Under the pieces are notes generated by a model. That model did not search any database. It was not told where the DNA came from and saw only the letters and a program-made list of their open reading frames with translations. DNA of 51,747 nucleotides, taken from positions 1-51,747 of the forward strand of contig JAHJIN010000377.1 of the NCBI GenBank assembly GCA_018823415.1. The letters are read 5' to 3'. The DNA comes from Chloroflexota bacterium (GTDB lineage Bacteria > Chloroflexota > JAHJIN01). Positions 26,829 through 34,873 of this stretch are shown here, piece by piece (position 1 is the first letter of the stretch; every line of letters starts with the position of its first letter). The position numbers and the translations under genes were made by a program.

Positions 26829-27959
26829 ATGACCGGACGTTGGATGCTCGTCGCGCTGGTGGTTGTGCTGGCTCTGCTGATTGGTTGCGAGGGGGCATCG
26901 CCCACACCAACACCGATACCACCGAGTGTCACGCCCGTGTCTCCAACCCAAACCGCGACGCCGGTGCCCCCCACCGTGACCCCGGTGCCCACGCCTTCCC
27001 CCACGCCGGCCTTGGCGACCCAGGTGACCGAGCTCAAAGGCGGTCGGGGCCCCGTGTATAGCCTGGCCTGGTCGCCGCCTGCGGGTGACCGCGTGATCGC
27101 CGCCGCCGGCTATGGCGAGGTCAAGCTGTGGGATGCCCAGACCGGCCAAGTGATCGCGACGCTGGCGGGCCACAAGAGCTTTGTGTGGGGCGTGGCCTGG
27201 TCGCCCCCTGCGAGTGGCCGCATGATCGCCTCTGCCAGCCAGGATGGCACGGTGCGGCTGTGGGACGCCACCACCTACGAGGAGCTGGCCGCACTCGACA
27301 CCGGCTGGGCCTTTTGCGTGGCCTGGTCGCCCGATGGAAAGCTAGTAGCCGTCGGAGACGCGGCTGGCGTGGTGCAGGTGTGGGATGTGGCCACAAAGAC
27401 GCGGCTGCGCGAACTGAAGGACCCGGCCGCTTCCATGCCAGCCGAGGTCATCAGTATGGGCTGGTCGCCGGATGGCAAGGTCATCGCGTCCGGGCACCTG
27501 GACGGTCGGATCTACTTGTGGGATACCCAAACCGGCGAGCAGTTGCGGGCCATCGAGGGGTATACCAGTGCCCGGTGTGACACGAATGGCCTGGACTGGT
27601 CTCCCCCTTCGGGTGGACGCGTGTTGGCAACGGCGCACCAGGATGGCAAGGTGCGGCTGTGGGACGCCGGGAGCGGCGACCTGCTGCAAACGCTGTCCGG
27701 GCACGCCGGCTGGGTCCGGGGCATCGCCTGGTCACCAGACGGGCGTTGGCTCGCCTCCACGGGCCAGGACCGCCGCGTGCGTCTGTGGGAGGTCGCCACC
27801 GGCCAGTGCCTGGCGATACTGCGCGACCACAAGCTTCCCGTGTGGAGCGTGGACTGGTCGCCCCCGGCAAGTGGAAGCCGGCTCGCCGCCGGGAGCGGTA
27901 GGTACGACAGCGATGCGCCTCCCGGTTCGGTCATCGTGTGGACGGTGTCGCTGCCATGA
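26829..27959 (+). CDS. seven-bladed WD40 propeller lipoprotein
   Basis: A 376-residue lipoprotein (LLIGCE) with a Pro/Thr linker to about residue 58 and seven WD40 blades ending IVWTVSLP. Four blade turns carry a WSPPASG/WSPPAGD insert instead of the usual WSPDG, a trait shared with the WD40 protein at 43881 but not with those at 37061 or 42793, so two WD40 lineages coexist in the array. GAGGAGG supports ATG 26829. WD40 domains are mainly protein-binding platforms; here it would act on the outer surface. Confidence 0.9.
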   Translation: MTGRWMLVALVVVLALLIGCEGASPTPTPIPPSVTPVSPTQTATPVPPTVTPVPTPSPTPALATQVTELKGGRGPVYSLAWSPPAGDRVIAAAGYGEVKLWDAQTGQVIATLAGHKSFVWGVAWSPPASGRMIASASQDGTVRLWDATTYEELAALDTGWAFCVAWSPDGKLVAVGDAAGVVQVWDVATKTRLRELKDPAASMPAEVISMGWSPDGKVIASGHLDGRIYLWDTQTGEQLRAIEGYTSARCDTNGLDWSPPSGGRVLATAHQDGKVRLWDAGSGDLLQTLSGHAGWVRGIAWSPDGRWLASTGQDRRVRLWEVATGQCLAILRDHKLPVWSVDWSPPASGSRLAAGSGRYDSDAPPGSVIVWTVSLP

Positions 27960-28012
27960 GCTTGGAGAAATAGCCATTCACGCGCCGGGCATAGTTGAAG
28001 CGAGGTATATCA

Positions 28013-28771
28013 ATGCAAAAATTGCTTTTCATCATCTTGATACCAGTCAGTATCGCCAGCCTGGTTCTGATGTCGTGTGACCCCAGCCCGTCGCCGGAGC
28101 CCACTGTCGTGCCCACGCCCACGGCAATGGCGACGCCAACAAGTACCTCTATGACCGCGGAACGTCTCGTCGATGAATGTGCTCGGGCAATGGGCGGGAT
28201 CGAGAAAATCGACGCGCTCGAAACGATGCGTTTCACTCAGAATTTTCCCGACCATGCCGGTCTGATCCGCTACGAGATCAAGCGCCCGAATCGTGTCCGG
28301 ATGGGAGACGATCTGGTATTCGATGGCGAACGAGCATCCTGGTTAGAGGGAAGAAGTCCAGATGGGACGTTGCTTGTCCCACAAGAAGAGTGGAAGGACT
28401 TTGAGGTAGACATTGCCTGGTACGTCCCAGCGTTCTTCGATTATCCTGCCGAATACATGGGAACGGAAACTCTGGATGATGTCGAGACGCACAAGCTTCA
28501 GGTGGCCCTCCCTCTGGGAGCTGTCATGACGTACTATCTGGATGCACAAACCTATCTCGTATATCGAGCTATTGCTCGTTTCACGATTGGGGGGCAAGAG
28601 TATCACCCTGAGCGCACATATAGCGACTATCGATTGCACGACGGAATATTGTATTCTTACGCATTCACGTACGAGGGGCGTACTGGGGTGTTCACGGCGA
28701 CGATGAGAAGTATCGAATTCAATGTCCCTCTTGGGGATGAACGATTTGCCGTTCCGACGGCAAATGATTAG
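28013..28771 (+). CDS. LolA/LppX-like lipoprotein
   Basis: A 252-residue lipoprotein (LVLMSCD) with a short Pro/Thr linker, then a domain starting ERLVDECARAMGGIEKI, the pattern of outer-membrane-lipoprotein-sorting-like (LolA/LolB fold) proteins. Beta strands such as IRYEIKRPNRVRM and MTYYLDAQTYLVYR follow. The fold usually shelters a lipid or other hydrophobic ligand. ATG 28013 follows GAGG and restores a proper signal peptide; TTG 27995 is less likely. Base composition is visibly more AT-rich than its neighbours, suggesting a separate origin. Confidence 0.8.
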   Translation: MQKLLFIILIPVSIASLVLMSCDPSPSPEPTVVPTPTAMATPTSTSMTAERLVDECARAMGGIEKIDALETMRFTQNFPDHAGLIRYEIKRPNRVRMGDDLVFDGERASWLEGRSPDGTLLVPQEEWKDFEVDIAWYVPAFFDYPAEYMGTETLDDVETHKLQVALPLGAVMTYYLDAQTYLVYRAIARFTIGGQEYHPERTYSDYRLHDGILYSYAFTYEGRTGVFTATMRSIEFNVPLGDERFAVPTAND

Positions 28772-28801
28772 CTTGACCAGATAGCACGAGGAGGCAAACT
28801 A

Positions 28802-29884
28802 GTGAAGAGATCTTGCGTTCTGGTGGTCGCCATGCTGCTGGCCCTCGTCGCCTGCCAGCTCGGCGAGACTCCGCCGGCGACTGTACCCCTGGCACCGACG
28901 GTCACGCCGGAGCCCCTCACTCCAACCGCGACGCCGGTGCCCCCCACCGTGACCCCGGTGCCCCCCACCCCAACCGCGACCCCACTGCCGCCCCTCACCG
29001 GCAGCGGCGGCGGCCGGATCGCCTTTTCCTCCCGGCGTGGCGAAGGCGACTATGAGGTCTATGTGATGAACGCCGACGGCACCGACAAACGGCAGGTGAC
29101 CCGGGACGCTTCTGAGAGCGAAGAGCCGGCCTGGTCGCCCCGTGCGGGCGGCACCCAGATCGCGTACAACATCGACAACTATGCCGGGCATTGTGACATC
29201 TATGTCATCAACGCTGACGGCTCCAACAAACGGCGGCTGACGACCGAGGGGAATGCCGGTAGCTCCGCCTGGTCACCCGACGGCGCCCGAATCGCTTTCT
29301 CTCGCCACGCGCACGGCAGCGGCGACGACCTCTATATCATGAACGCTGATGGCTCCAACGAGCAACGATTGACCAACACCGGTAGGAGTCGGGAGATATT
29401 TGGCCCCTCCTGGTCGCCGGATGGCACGCAAATCGTTTGTGTCGTCGATGCCAATCCCGATCCTCGGACTCAGGAATTGACGCTCTATGTGCTGAATGTC
29501 CAGGATGCCCTGCAAAGCGGGGGTGCCGTCGTCGCCGATATGCAAGCGCTGCCCCGAGTGGGTAAGGACCTGAATGACCGGCCGGCCTGGTCGCCAACGG
29601 GATCGCAAATTGCCTTCAGCGCCGTGGTGAACGATCATCGTGACCTCTATGTGGTCAACGCCGACGGCACAGATCTGCGACAACTGACCCATACCCCCGA
29701 GTTTGATGAACATGCCCCGGCCTGGTCGCCGGACAGCACACAGATCGCCTTCCAGGCCAATCCTGACGGCAATTGGGACATCTATGTGATGGACGTCCCG
29801 GACGAACCAGCCACCGACGCGTCCAACCGGCGACGCCTGACCACCGATGTCGCCAACGATACCACGCCTGACTGGGCGCCCTGA
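28802..29884 (+). CDS. six-bladed PD40 propeller lipoprotein
   Basis: A 360-residue lipoprotein starting at GTG 28802, with GAGGAGG 7-13 nt upstream and a signal peptide ending ALVACQ. Linker, LTGSGGG hinge and six PD40 blades closing in PDWAP follow. Blade sequences alternate YEVYVMNADGT turns and PAWSP turns; one blade carries the WSPRAGG insert otherwise seen in the WD40 proteins. The late LDVP/LNVQDAL inserts are shared with the other PD40 members. No catalytic residues are recognised. Confidence 0.9.
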   Translation: MKRSCVLVVAMLLALVACQLGETPPATVPLAPTVTPEPLTPTATPVPPTVTPVPPTPTATPLPPLTGSGGGRIAFSSRRGEGDYEVYVMNADGTDKRQVTRDASESEEPAWSPRAGGTQIAYNIDNYAGHCDIYVINADGSNKRRLTTEGNAGSSAWSPDGARIAFSRHAHGSGDDLYIMNADGSNEQRLTNTGRSREIFGPSWSPDGTQIVCVVDANPDPRTQELTLYVLNVQDALQSGGAVVADMQALPRVGKDLNDRPAWSPTGSQIAFSAVVNDHRDLYVVNADGTDLRQLTHTPEFDEHAPAWSPDSTQIAFQANPDGNWDIYVMDVPDEPATDASNRRRLTTDVANDTTPDWAP

Positions 29885-29911
29885 CTCGTCAACGCAAGGC
29901 AAGGAGCAAAT

Positions 29912-30895
29912 GTGTCTGTCCGATCCACCTCTATCGTAGCGATATTGCTCGTTCTGGGCCTGGTGGCCGGTTGCGAGGGAGCCACGCCGACGCCGATACC
30001 ATCATGTGTCAGCGCCGTGCCAGGTCCCGACGTGGTGACCGTGGTGCCGTCACCCGCGCCGCCTACCGCTACGTCGACAGCGGTCCCGCCCACCGCTACC
30101 GCGACACCCATACCATCAGGCGCCAGCGTGACGCCGGTGCCGGTCGAGTCCATCACTTCCGACATGGTTCTGGTGGAGCCCGGCAGCTTTCAGATGGGCT
30201 CTACCGAAGGGCTTGAGGATCAAAAGCCGGTACACACCGTGCACATCACCCGGCCTTTTTACATCAGCAAATACGAGGTGACCCAGGAGCAGTACCGGCG
30301 ATTCTGTGTTGATACGCCGGGTGCCAAGCGGCCGCAGGACCTGGGTTGGGGGAACGGTCCCCAGCACTCGCTCCCCGTGGTCTGGTACGATGCGGTCAAG
30401 TTCTGCAACTGGCTGAGCGAACAAGAGGGGTTGACTCCCTGCTACAGCGGGAAGGGCAGATTCACCGAGTGTGACTTTTCTGCCAATGGCTACCGCCTGC
30501 CTACAGAGGCCGAGTGGGAGTATGCCGCGCGTGGGGGGCATTTGAGCCAGGGCTTCGAGTACGCCGGCAGTGATGACGTGGACCGGGTGGCATGGTACAA
30601 TGGCAATTCTGCGGCCCAGATTCAGCCGGTGGGACAGAAGCAGCCGAACGAGTTGGGCCTGTACGACATGAGTGGGAATGCCTGGGAGTGGTGCGGGGAT
30701 TGGTACAGCGATACCTACTATGCTTCCTCGCCAGCCAGCGATCCTCGCGGCCCCCTGTCGGGTACGGAGCGGGTGCGCCGAGGCGGGTGTTTCATGAACA
30801 ATGCAGATGCCGTTCGCAGTGCATTCCGCAGCTCTGATTTCGCAGATTATCGTTTTCCGGTTGCCGGGTTTCGTGTGGTGAGAAACGCCAGTTAA
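29912..30895 (+). CDS. FGE-sulfatase-fold lipoprotein, catalytic Cys pair absent
   Basis: A 327-residue lipoprotein from GTG 29912 (AAGGAG just upstream); signal peptide LVAGCE. The long linker contains two copies of the IPS-x-x-S-x-(A/T)-(V/T)P module, one encoded by the 30-bp word at 30106. The FGE fold has [28 protein letters not shown] and LYDMSGNAWEW. The active-site region reads GGCFMNNADAVRSAFR: one Cys, not in the two-Cys FGE spacing, so enzymatic activity is unlikely. Confidence 0.9.
   Translation: MSVRSTSIVAILLVLGLVAGCEGATPTPIPSCVSAVPGPDVVTVVPSPAPPTATSTAVPPTATATPIPSGASVTPVPVESITSDMVLVEPGSFQMGSTEGLEDQKPVHTVHITRPFYISKYEVTQEQYRRFCVDTPGAKRPQDLGWGNGPQHSLPVVWYDAVKFCNWLSEQEGLTPCYSGKGRFTECDFSANGYRLPTEAEWEYAARGGHLSQGFEYAGSDDVDRVAWYNGNSAAQIQPVGQKQPNELGLYDMSGNAWEWCGDWYSDTYYASSPASDPRGPLSGTERVRRGGCFMNNADAVRSAFRSSDFADYRFPVAGFRVVRNAS
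30106..30135 (+). repeat. linker DNA word, copy 2
   Basis: Thirty bases identical to 19158-19187, here in the N-terminal linker of an FGE-fold lipoprotein rather than the C-terminal linker of a beta-helix protein. A related phrase encoding SAVPGPDVVT occurs at about 30010-30040, 31018-31049 and 48572-48600. Confidence 0.8.
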
Positions 30896-30920
30896 TCCTA
30901 TAGCAAGAGGGAGCACCAGT

Positions 30921-32747
30921 ATGCCTGCTCGTTACATCGTGATCGCGACAATCCTCGTCATCTCGATCCTGATAGCCGGTTGCGTAGGGGCCGCGCCGAC
31001 GCCGATATCATCAGGCGTCAGCGCCGTGCCAGGTCCCGACGTGGTGACCCTGGCGCCGCCGACCATGGCGCCGCCAACCGCCGCGCTGCCTACTGCTACG
31101 TCGACTGCGGTTCCGCCCACCGCCACGCCCACGCCGGCGCCGGTCGAGCCCATCGCACCCGACATGGTATTGGTCGGCCCCGGCACCTTCCAGATGGGCG
31201 CCACCGACGGCCGTGCCGACGCGCAGCCGGTCCACCCGGTCGAGATTACGCGGCCCTTTTACCTCGCCCGCTACGAGATCTCGCTGGACGAGTACGACCG
31301 CTTTTGCGAGGACACCGGCGTACACAAGCCATCAGACAGTGGCTGGGGCCGGGGGCAGCGGCCGGTGATCGGCGTGGACTGGTATGATGCCGTGGCGTAT
31401 TGCAACTGGCTGAGCGAAAAAGAGGGACTGACGCCGTGTTACAGTGGCAAGGGCCGGCTCACGCAATGCGATTTCTCGGCCAACGGCTACCGGCTGCCCA
31501 CCGAGGCCGAGTGGGAGTACGCGGCCCGGGGCGGTTCCCAGAGCCGGGGCTATCCCTATGCCGGCGGTGACGACCCGGATGCCGTGGCCTGGTATGCCGA
31601 TAACTCGGGTGGCACTACCCAGCCGGTGGGACAGAAGCAGCCCAACGAGCTGGGCCTGTACGACATGAGCGGCAACGCCTACGAGTGGTGCTGGGACTGG
31701 TACGGCGATGGTTATTATGCCGCGTCGCCGGCCAGCGACCCGGCCGGCCCCCCGCCGACCAACGTCAACACACCCCGGGGGCCAAACAAATCACGGCGCA
31801 GCAGCGCTTGGCGCGAGGGTGTCGAGTTTCTCAGCGTGGCCTTTCGCAGTTTTGACTATGCCTCGTATGCCGGCGAGAACGGGTTCCGGCTGGCGCGTAC
31901 GGCCCTTGCTCCGACTACCCAGACGCGTCCGGCCGATGAGGCGGTGATGGTCTATGTCCCGGCCGGCGAGTTCACGATGGGCAGCTCCTACGAGCAGTCC
32001 AAGTATGCATTGGCGCTGTGCCGAGAGTACAGCAAGGTAAACTCGGTCATCTGTACGGCGGCGTCGTTCGACAACGAAAAGCCGGCGCACGCCGTGGCCC
32101 TGGACGGGTACTGGATCGACCGGACCGAGGTGACCAATGGGCAGTATCAGCGCTGCGTGGCGGCCGGGGCCTGCACTCCGCCGGTCGAGACCGGCTCGTA
32201 CACCCGCGAGTCCTACTATGGCGATCCGGCCTATGACAATTACCCGGTGGTCTGGGTCACCCAACAGCAGGCGGCCGATTATTGCGTCTGGGCCGGGGCA
32301 CAATTGCCCACGGAGGCCCAGTGGGAGTACGCGGCGCGCGGGCCGGAGAGCCTGCTGTTCCCCTGGGGCAACACGTTCGACGGCACGCGCCTGAATATTT
32401 GCGACGCCGGCTGCACCGCCGGCCCCAACAACCCGAGGGTGAACGATGGCTATCCCGATACTGCACCGGTGGGCAGTTTCCCCACCGGCGTGAGCTGGTG
32501 CGGCGCGCTGGACCTGGGTGGCAACGTCCGCGAGTGGGTGGGCGATTGGTTCGGGTACTATGCCGCCGGGCGCCAGGTCAACCCCACGGGACCGGCCACC
32601 GGTACATCTCGCGTCCCACGTGGTGGCTGCTGGCTCGACCGGCCCGACGACGCGCGCAGCGCCAATCGCGGCGAGAACGACACCGACTATACCAGACACA
32701 AGGTGGGCTTTCGTTGCGCCCTGTGCGAGACGGCGGCACAACGCTGA
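30921..32747 (+). CDS. double FGE-sulfatase-fold lipoprotein
   Basis: A 608-residue lipoprotein (LIAGCV) with a Pro/Thr linker to about residue 72 and two FGE folds in tandem. The first (about 75-328) resembles those at 23148 and 24125 and ends ENGFRLAR. A short linker (APTTQTRPADE) leads to the second (about 342-605), a different subtype containing YWIDRTEVTNGQYQRC, LPTEAQWEYAARG and VGFRCALC. Neither has the two-Cys FGE active site (SSAWREGVEF and GGCWLDRPDD). The second domain is nearly identical to the next gene at 32828, so fusion and duplication both seem recent. GAGGG precedes ATG 30921. Confidence 0.9.
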   Translation: MPARYIVIATILVISILIAGCVGAAPTPISSGVSAVPGPDVVTLAPPTMAPPTAALPTATSTAVPPTATPTPAPVEPIAPDMVLVGPGTFQMGATDGRADAQPVHPVEITRPFYLARYEISLDEYDRFCEDTGVHKPSDSGWGRGQRPVIGVDWYDAVAYCNWLSEKEGLTPCYSGKGRLTQCDFSANGYRLPTEAEWEYAARGGSQSRGYPYAGGDDPDAVAWYADNSGGTTQPVGQKQPNELGLYDMSGNAYEWCWDWYGDGYYAASPASDPAGPPPTNVNTPRGPNKSRRSSAWREGVEFLSVAFRSFDYASYAGENGFRLARTALAPTTQTRPADEAVMVYVPAGEFTMGSSYEQSKYALALCREYSKVNSVICTAASFDNEKPAHAVALDGYWIDRTEVTNGQYQRCVAAGACTPPVETGSYTRESYYGDPAYDNYPVVWVTQQQAADYCVWAGAQLPTEAQWEYAARGPESLLFPWGNTFDGTRLNICDAGCTAGPNNPRVNDGYPDTAPVGSFPTGVSWCGALDLGGNVREWVGDWFGYYAAGRQVNPTGPATGTSRVPRGGCWLDRPDDARSANRGENDTDYTRHKVGFRCALCETAAQR

Positions 32748-32770
32748 ACACGCCGGTGCTGAGCACACCG

Positions 32771-32809
32771 GTGGAAGCCTTTTGCACCCGAATGTGGGAC
32801 CAACCCTGA
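32771..32809 (+). pseudogene. orphan 3' tail of an alpha/beta hydrolase gene
   Basis: Thirteen codons in the gap between the two FGE genes encode VEAFCTRMWDQP and a stop, matching the last codons of the hydrolase gene at 34807-34845 (VEAFCARVWGRP and stop) in sequence and order. A complete hydrolase gene probably followed the first FGE copy and was deleted, leaving only this tail. Confidence 0.7.
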
Positions 32810-32827
32810 TCTGAAAGGAAAAACAAC

Positions 32828-33877
32828 ATGCCCGATCGACGTTTCGTGTTCGGCGCCGTGATGTTTGTCCTGATCCTGTTTGCCGGCTGCGAGGGTGTCA
32901 TGCTCCCATCGCCACCAGCCCCCACGGCCAAGCCGGCAAGCACTGCGATATCATCAGTCGTTAGCGTGACGCCGACGTTGGTCTCGCCCGCTAGGACGCC
33001 GATTGCACCCGCCCCAACGCCGGCGAACAGACTGGGCGACACCCGGACCCGCCCGGCGGATGGAGCAACGATGGTCTATGTCCCGGCCGGCGAGTTTGTC
33101 ATGGGGATCACCTACGAGCAAGCCCAGTATACACAGGAACTGTGCAAAAAGTACGGCGGCGCCGGCGCCCCTAACACCTGCGGCCATGCGATGGCTATTG
33201 CCAACGAGAAACCGCCGCACGCCGTGGCCCTGGACGGGTACTGGATCGACCGGACCGAGGTGACCAACGGGCAGTACCAGCGCTGCGTGGCGGCCGGGGC
33301 CTGCACCCCGCCGGCCGAGACCGGCTCGTACACCCGCGAGTCCTACTATGGCGACCCGGCCTATGACAATTACCCGGTGGTCTGGGTCACCCAGCAGCAG
33401 GCGGCCGATTATTGCGTCTGGGCCGGGGCACAATCGCCCACGGAGGCTCAGTGGGAGTACGCGGCGCGCGGGCCGGAGAGCCTGCTGTTCCCCTGGGGCA
33501 ACACGTTCGACGGCACGCGCCTGAACTACTGCGATGTCAACTGCACGCTCGGCCCCAATGACCCAAGCGTGAACGACGGCTATCCCGACACCGCGCCCGT
33601 GGGCAGCTTTCCCACCGGCGTGAGCTGGTGCGGCGCGCTGGATCTGGCCGGCAACGTGCGCGAGTGGGTGGCGGACTGGTTCCGCTATTATACCAAGGAA
33701 CGACAGGTGAACCCCACGGGGCCGCCGACGGGTAGGACCCGGATACCGCGCGGCGGGTCGTGGCTGGACCGGCCCGACATCGTGCGCAGCACCAATCGTG
33801 GCGAGAACGCCCCGGACTATACCCGGCACAAGGTGGGCTTTCGCTGTGCCTTGTGCGATACGACCGCACAACACTGA
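32828..33877 (+). CDS. FGE-sulfatase-fold lipoprotein (duplicate of the upstream second domain)
   Basis: A 349-residue lipoprotein (LFAGCE) with a short Pro/Thr linker and one FGE fold. From about 33224 to 33510 its DNA is almost identical to 32095-32381 inside the double FGE gene, encoding YWIDRTEVTNGQYQRC and YPVVWVTQQQAADYC. Differences concentrate in the region before this block and in short loops afterwards. The catalytic region reads GGSWLDRPDIVRSTNR without the FGE Cys pair. AAAGGA precedes ATG 32828. The hydrolase gene follows 17 bp downstream. Confidence 0.9.
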   Translation: MPDRRFVFGAVMFVLILFAGCEGVMLPSPPAPTAKPASTAISSVVSVTPTLVSPARTPIAPAPTPANRLGDTRTRPADGATMVYVPAGEFVMGITYEQAQYTQELCKKYGGAGAPNTCGHAMAIANEKPPHAVALDGYWIDRTEVTNGQYQRCVAAGACTPPAETGSYTRESYYGDPAYDNYPVVWVTQQQAADYCVWAGAQSPTEAQWEYAARGPESLLFPWGNTFDGTRLNYCDVNCTLGPNDPSVNDGYPDTAPVGSFPTGVSWCGALDLAGNVREWVADWFRYYTKERQVNPTGPPTGRTRIPRGGSWLDRPDIVRSTNRGENAPDYTRHKVGFRCALCDTTAQH

Positions 33878-33894
33878 GTACACCAGGAGGAAAC

Positions 33895-34845
33895 GTGAAC
33901 AAACATTTGCTTGGGTTGCTCGTCGCCGCGCTGTTGCTCTCCGCGTGCGAGCAGACATCCACCACGCCATCGCCGGTACCCATCGCCACCAACGTCCCAC
34001 CGACGGCTACATCGGTCCCCGAGCCGTCCCCAACGCCGGGCGAGCTGCCCGTCGAGGTCATCAAGGATGTGCCCTATGTCGTGGATGGGGACCCCTTGCA
34101 AAAGCTGGACATCTATCGACCCAAAGGGTTGACCGGCCCGTTCCCCATCCTGTTCGCCATCCACGGCGGCGGCAGCAACAAGACCGAGATGTCGCCGATT
34201 GGCTACTATTTTGCCAAGCGCGGCTATGCCGTGGTGTCTATCAACCACCGGCAGACGCCCCGATACAATTACCCGGTGCCGGTGCAGGATGTCTTTTGCG
34301 CCCTGGCCTGGGTCCACACCCACGCGGCCGAATACGGCCTCGACCCGGCGCGCCTTGTGGCCCTGGGGCACTCGGCCGGGGGTACGCTGGCCGCCCTGCT
34401 GGGCACGATAGATGCTCCCGGCTTGTTCATGTCCGATTGCCCCGAGAAATTGCCCCCGGCCGACTGGGTTCGCGGCGTGGTGGCCTTTACCGGCATCTTT
34501 GACTACCCCGCCTGTGCAGCAGCCGACACAACCTCGGCGGGATTGCGCGAATACATGGTGACATACCTGGGCGGCGAGCCGGACCAGGTGCCGGATGTCT
34601 GGAAGCAGGCATCGTCGATCACCTGGATAGATGCCCAGGACCCGCCGTTCTTGCTCATCCACGGCCTCGACGACCTCAGCATTGACCCGGAGCAATCCAG
34701 GAGCTTTGCGGCTGCGCTGGAAGCAGCCGGTGTGAACGTGGAACTGCTTCTCGTGCCGGACGCCAGCCACAGCCAGATCACCCGCAGCGAGCAATCCCTG
34801 GAGGCGGTGGAAGCCTTTTGCGCCCGGGTGTGGGGACGACCCTGA
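33895..34845 (+). CDS. alpha/beta hydrolase (BD-FAE-like carboxylesterase) lipoprotein
   Basis: A 316-residue lipoprotein from GTG 33895 (AGGAGG upstream; signal peptide LLLSACE, Cys 18) with a Pro/Thr linker to about residue 50. The esterase fold shows the oxyanion motif HGGGS (90-94), nucleophile S160 in GHSAGG, a likely acid in HGLDDLS and a likely His in DASHSQ. It should hydrolyse a carboxylic ester outside the membrane, possibly on plant or polymer-derived substrates. The tail of a second copy survives at 32771-32809. Confidence 0.9.
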   Translation: MNKHLLGLLVAALLLSACEQTSTTPSPVPIATNVPPTATSVPEPSPTPGELPVEVIKDVPYVVDGDPLQKLDIYRPKGLTGPFPILFAIHGGGSNKTEMSPIGYYFAKRGYAVVSINHRQTPRYNYPVPVQDVFCALAWVHTHAAEYGLDPARLVALGHSAGGTLAALLGTIDAPGLFMSDCPEKLPPADWVRGVVAFTGIFDYPACAAADTTSAGLREYMVTYLGGEPDQVPDVWKQASSITWIDAQDPPFLLIHGLDDLSIDPEQSRSFAAALEAAGVNVELLLVPDASHSQITRSEQSLEAVEAFCARVWGRP

Positions 34846-34873
34846 CTGATTATGATTAGAAAGGAGCTTGACC

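Noticed and set aside
23148..33877. Diversity-generating retroelement using the C-type-lectin-like FGE folds
   Set aside because: No reverse transcriptase, template repeat or adenine-biased variable repeat was found; variation looks like duplication and recombination.
23148..33877. Functional sulfatase-activating enzymes
   Set aside because: None of the six FGE domains has the two active-site Cys, and no sulfatase gene is nearby.
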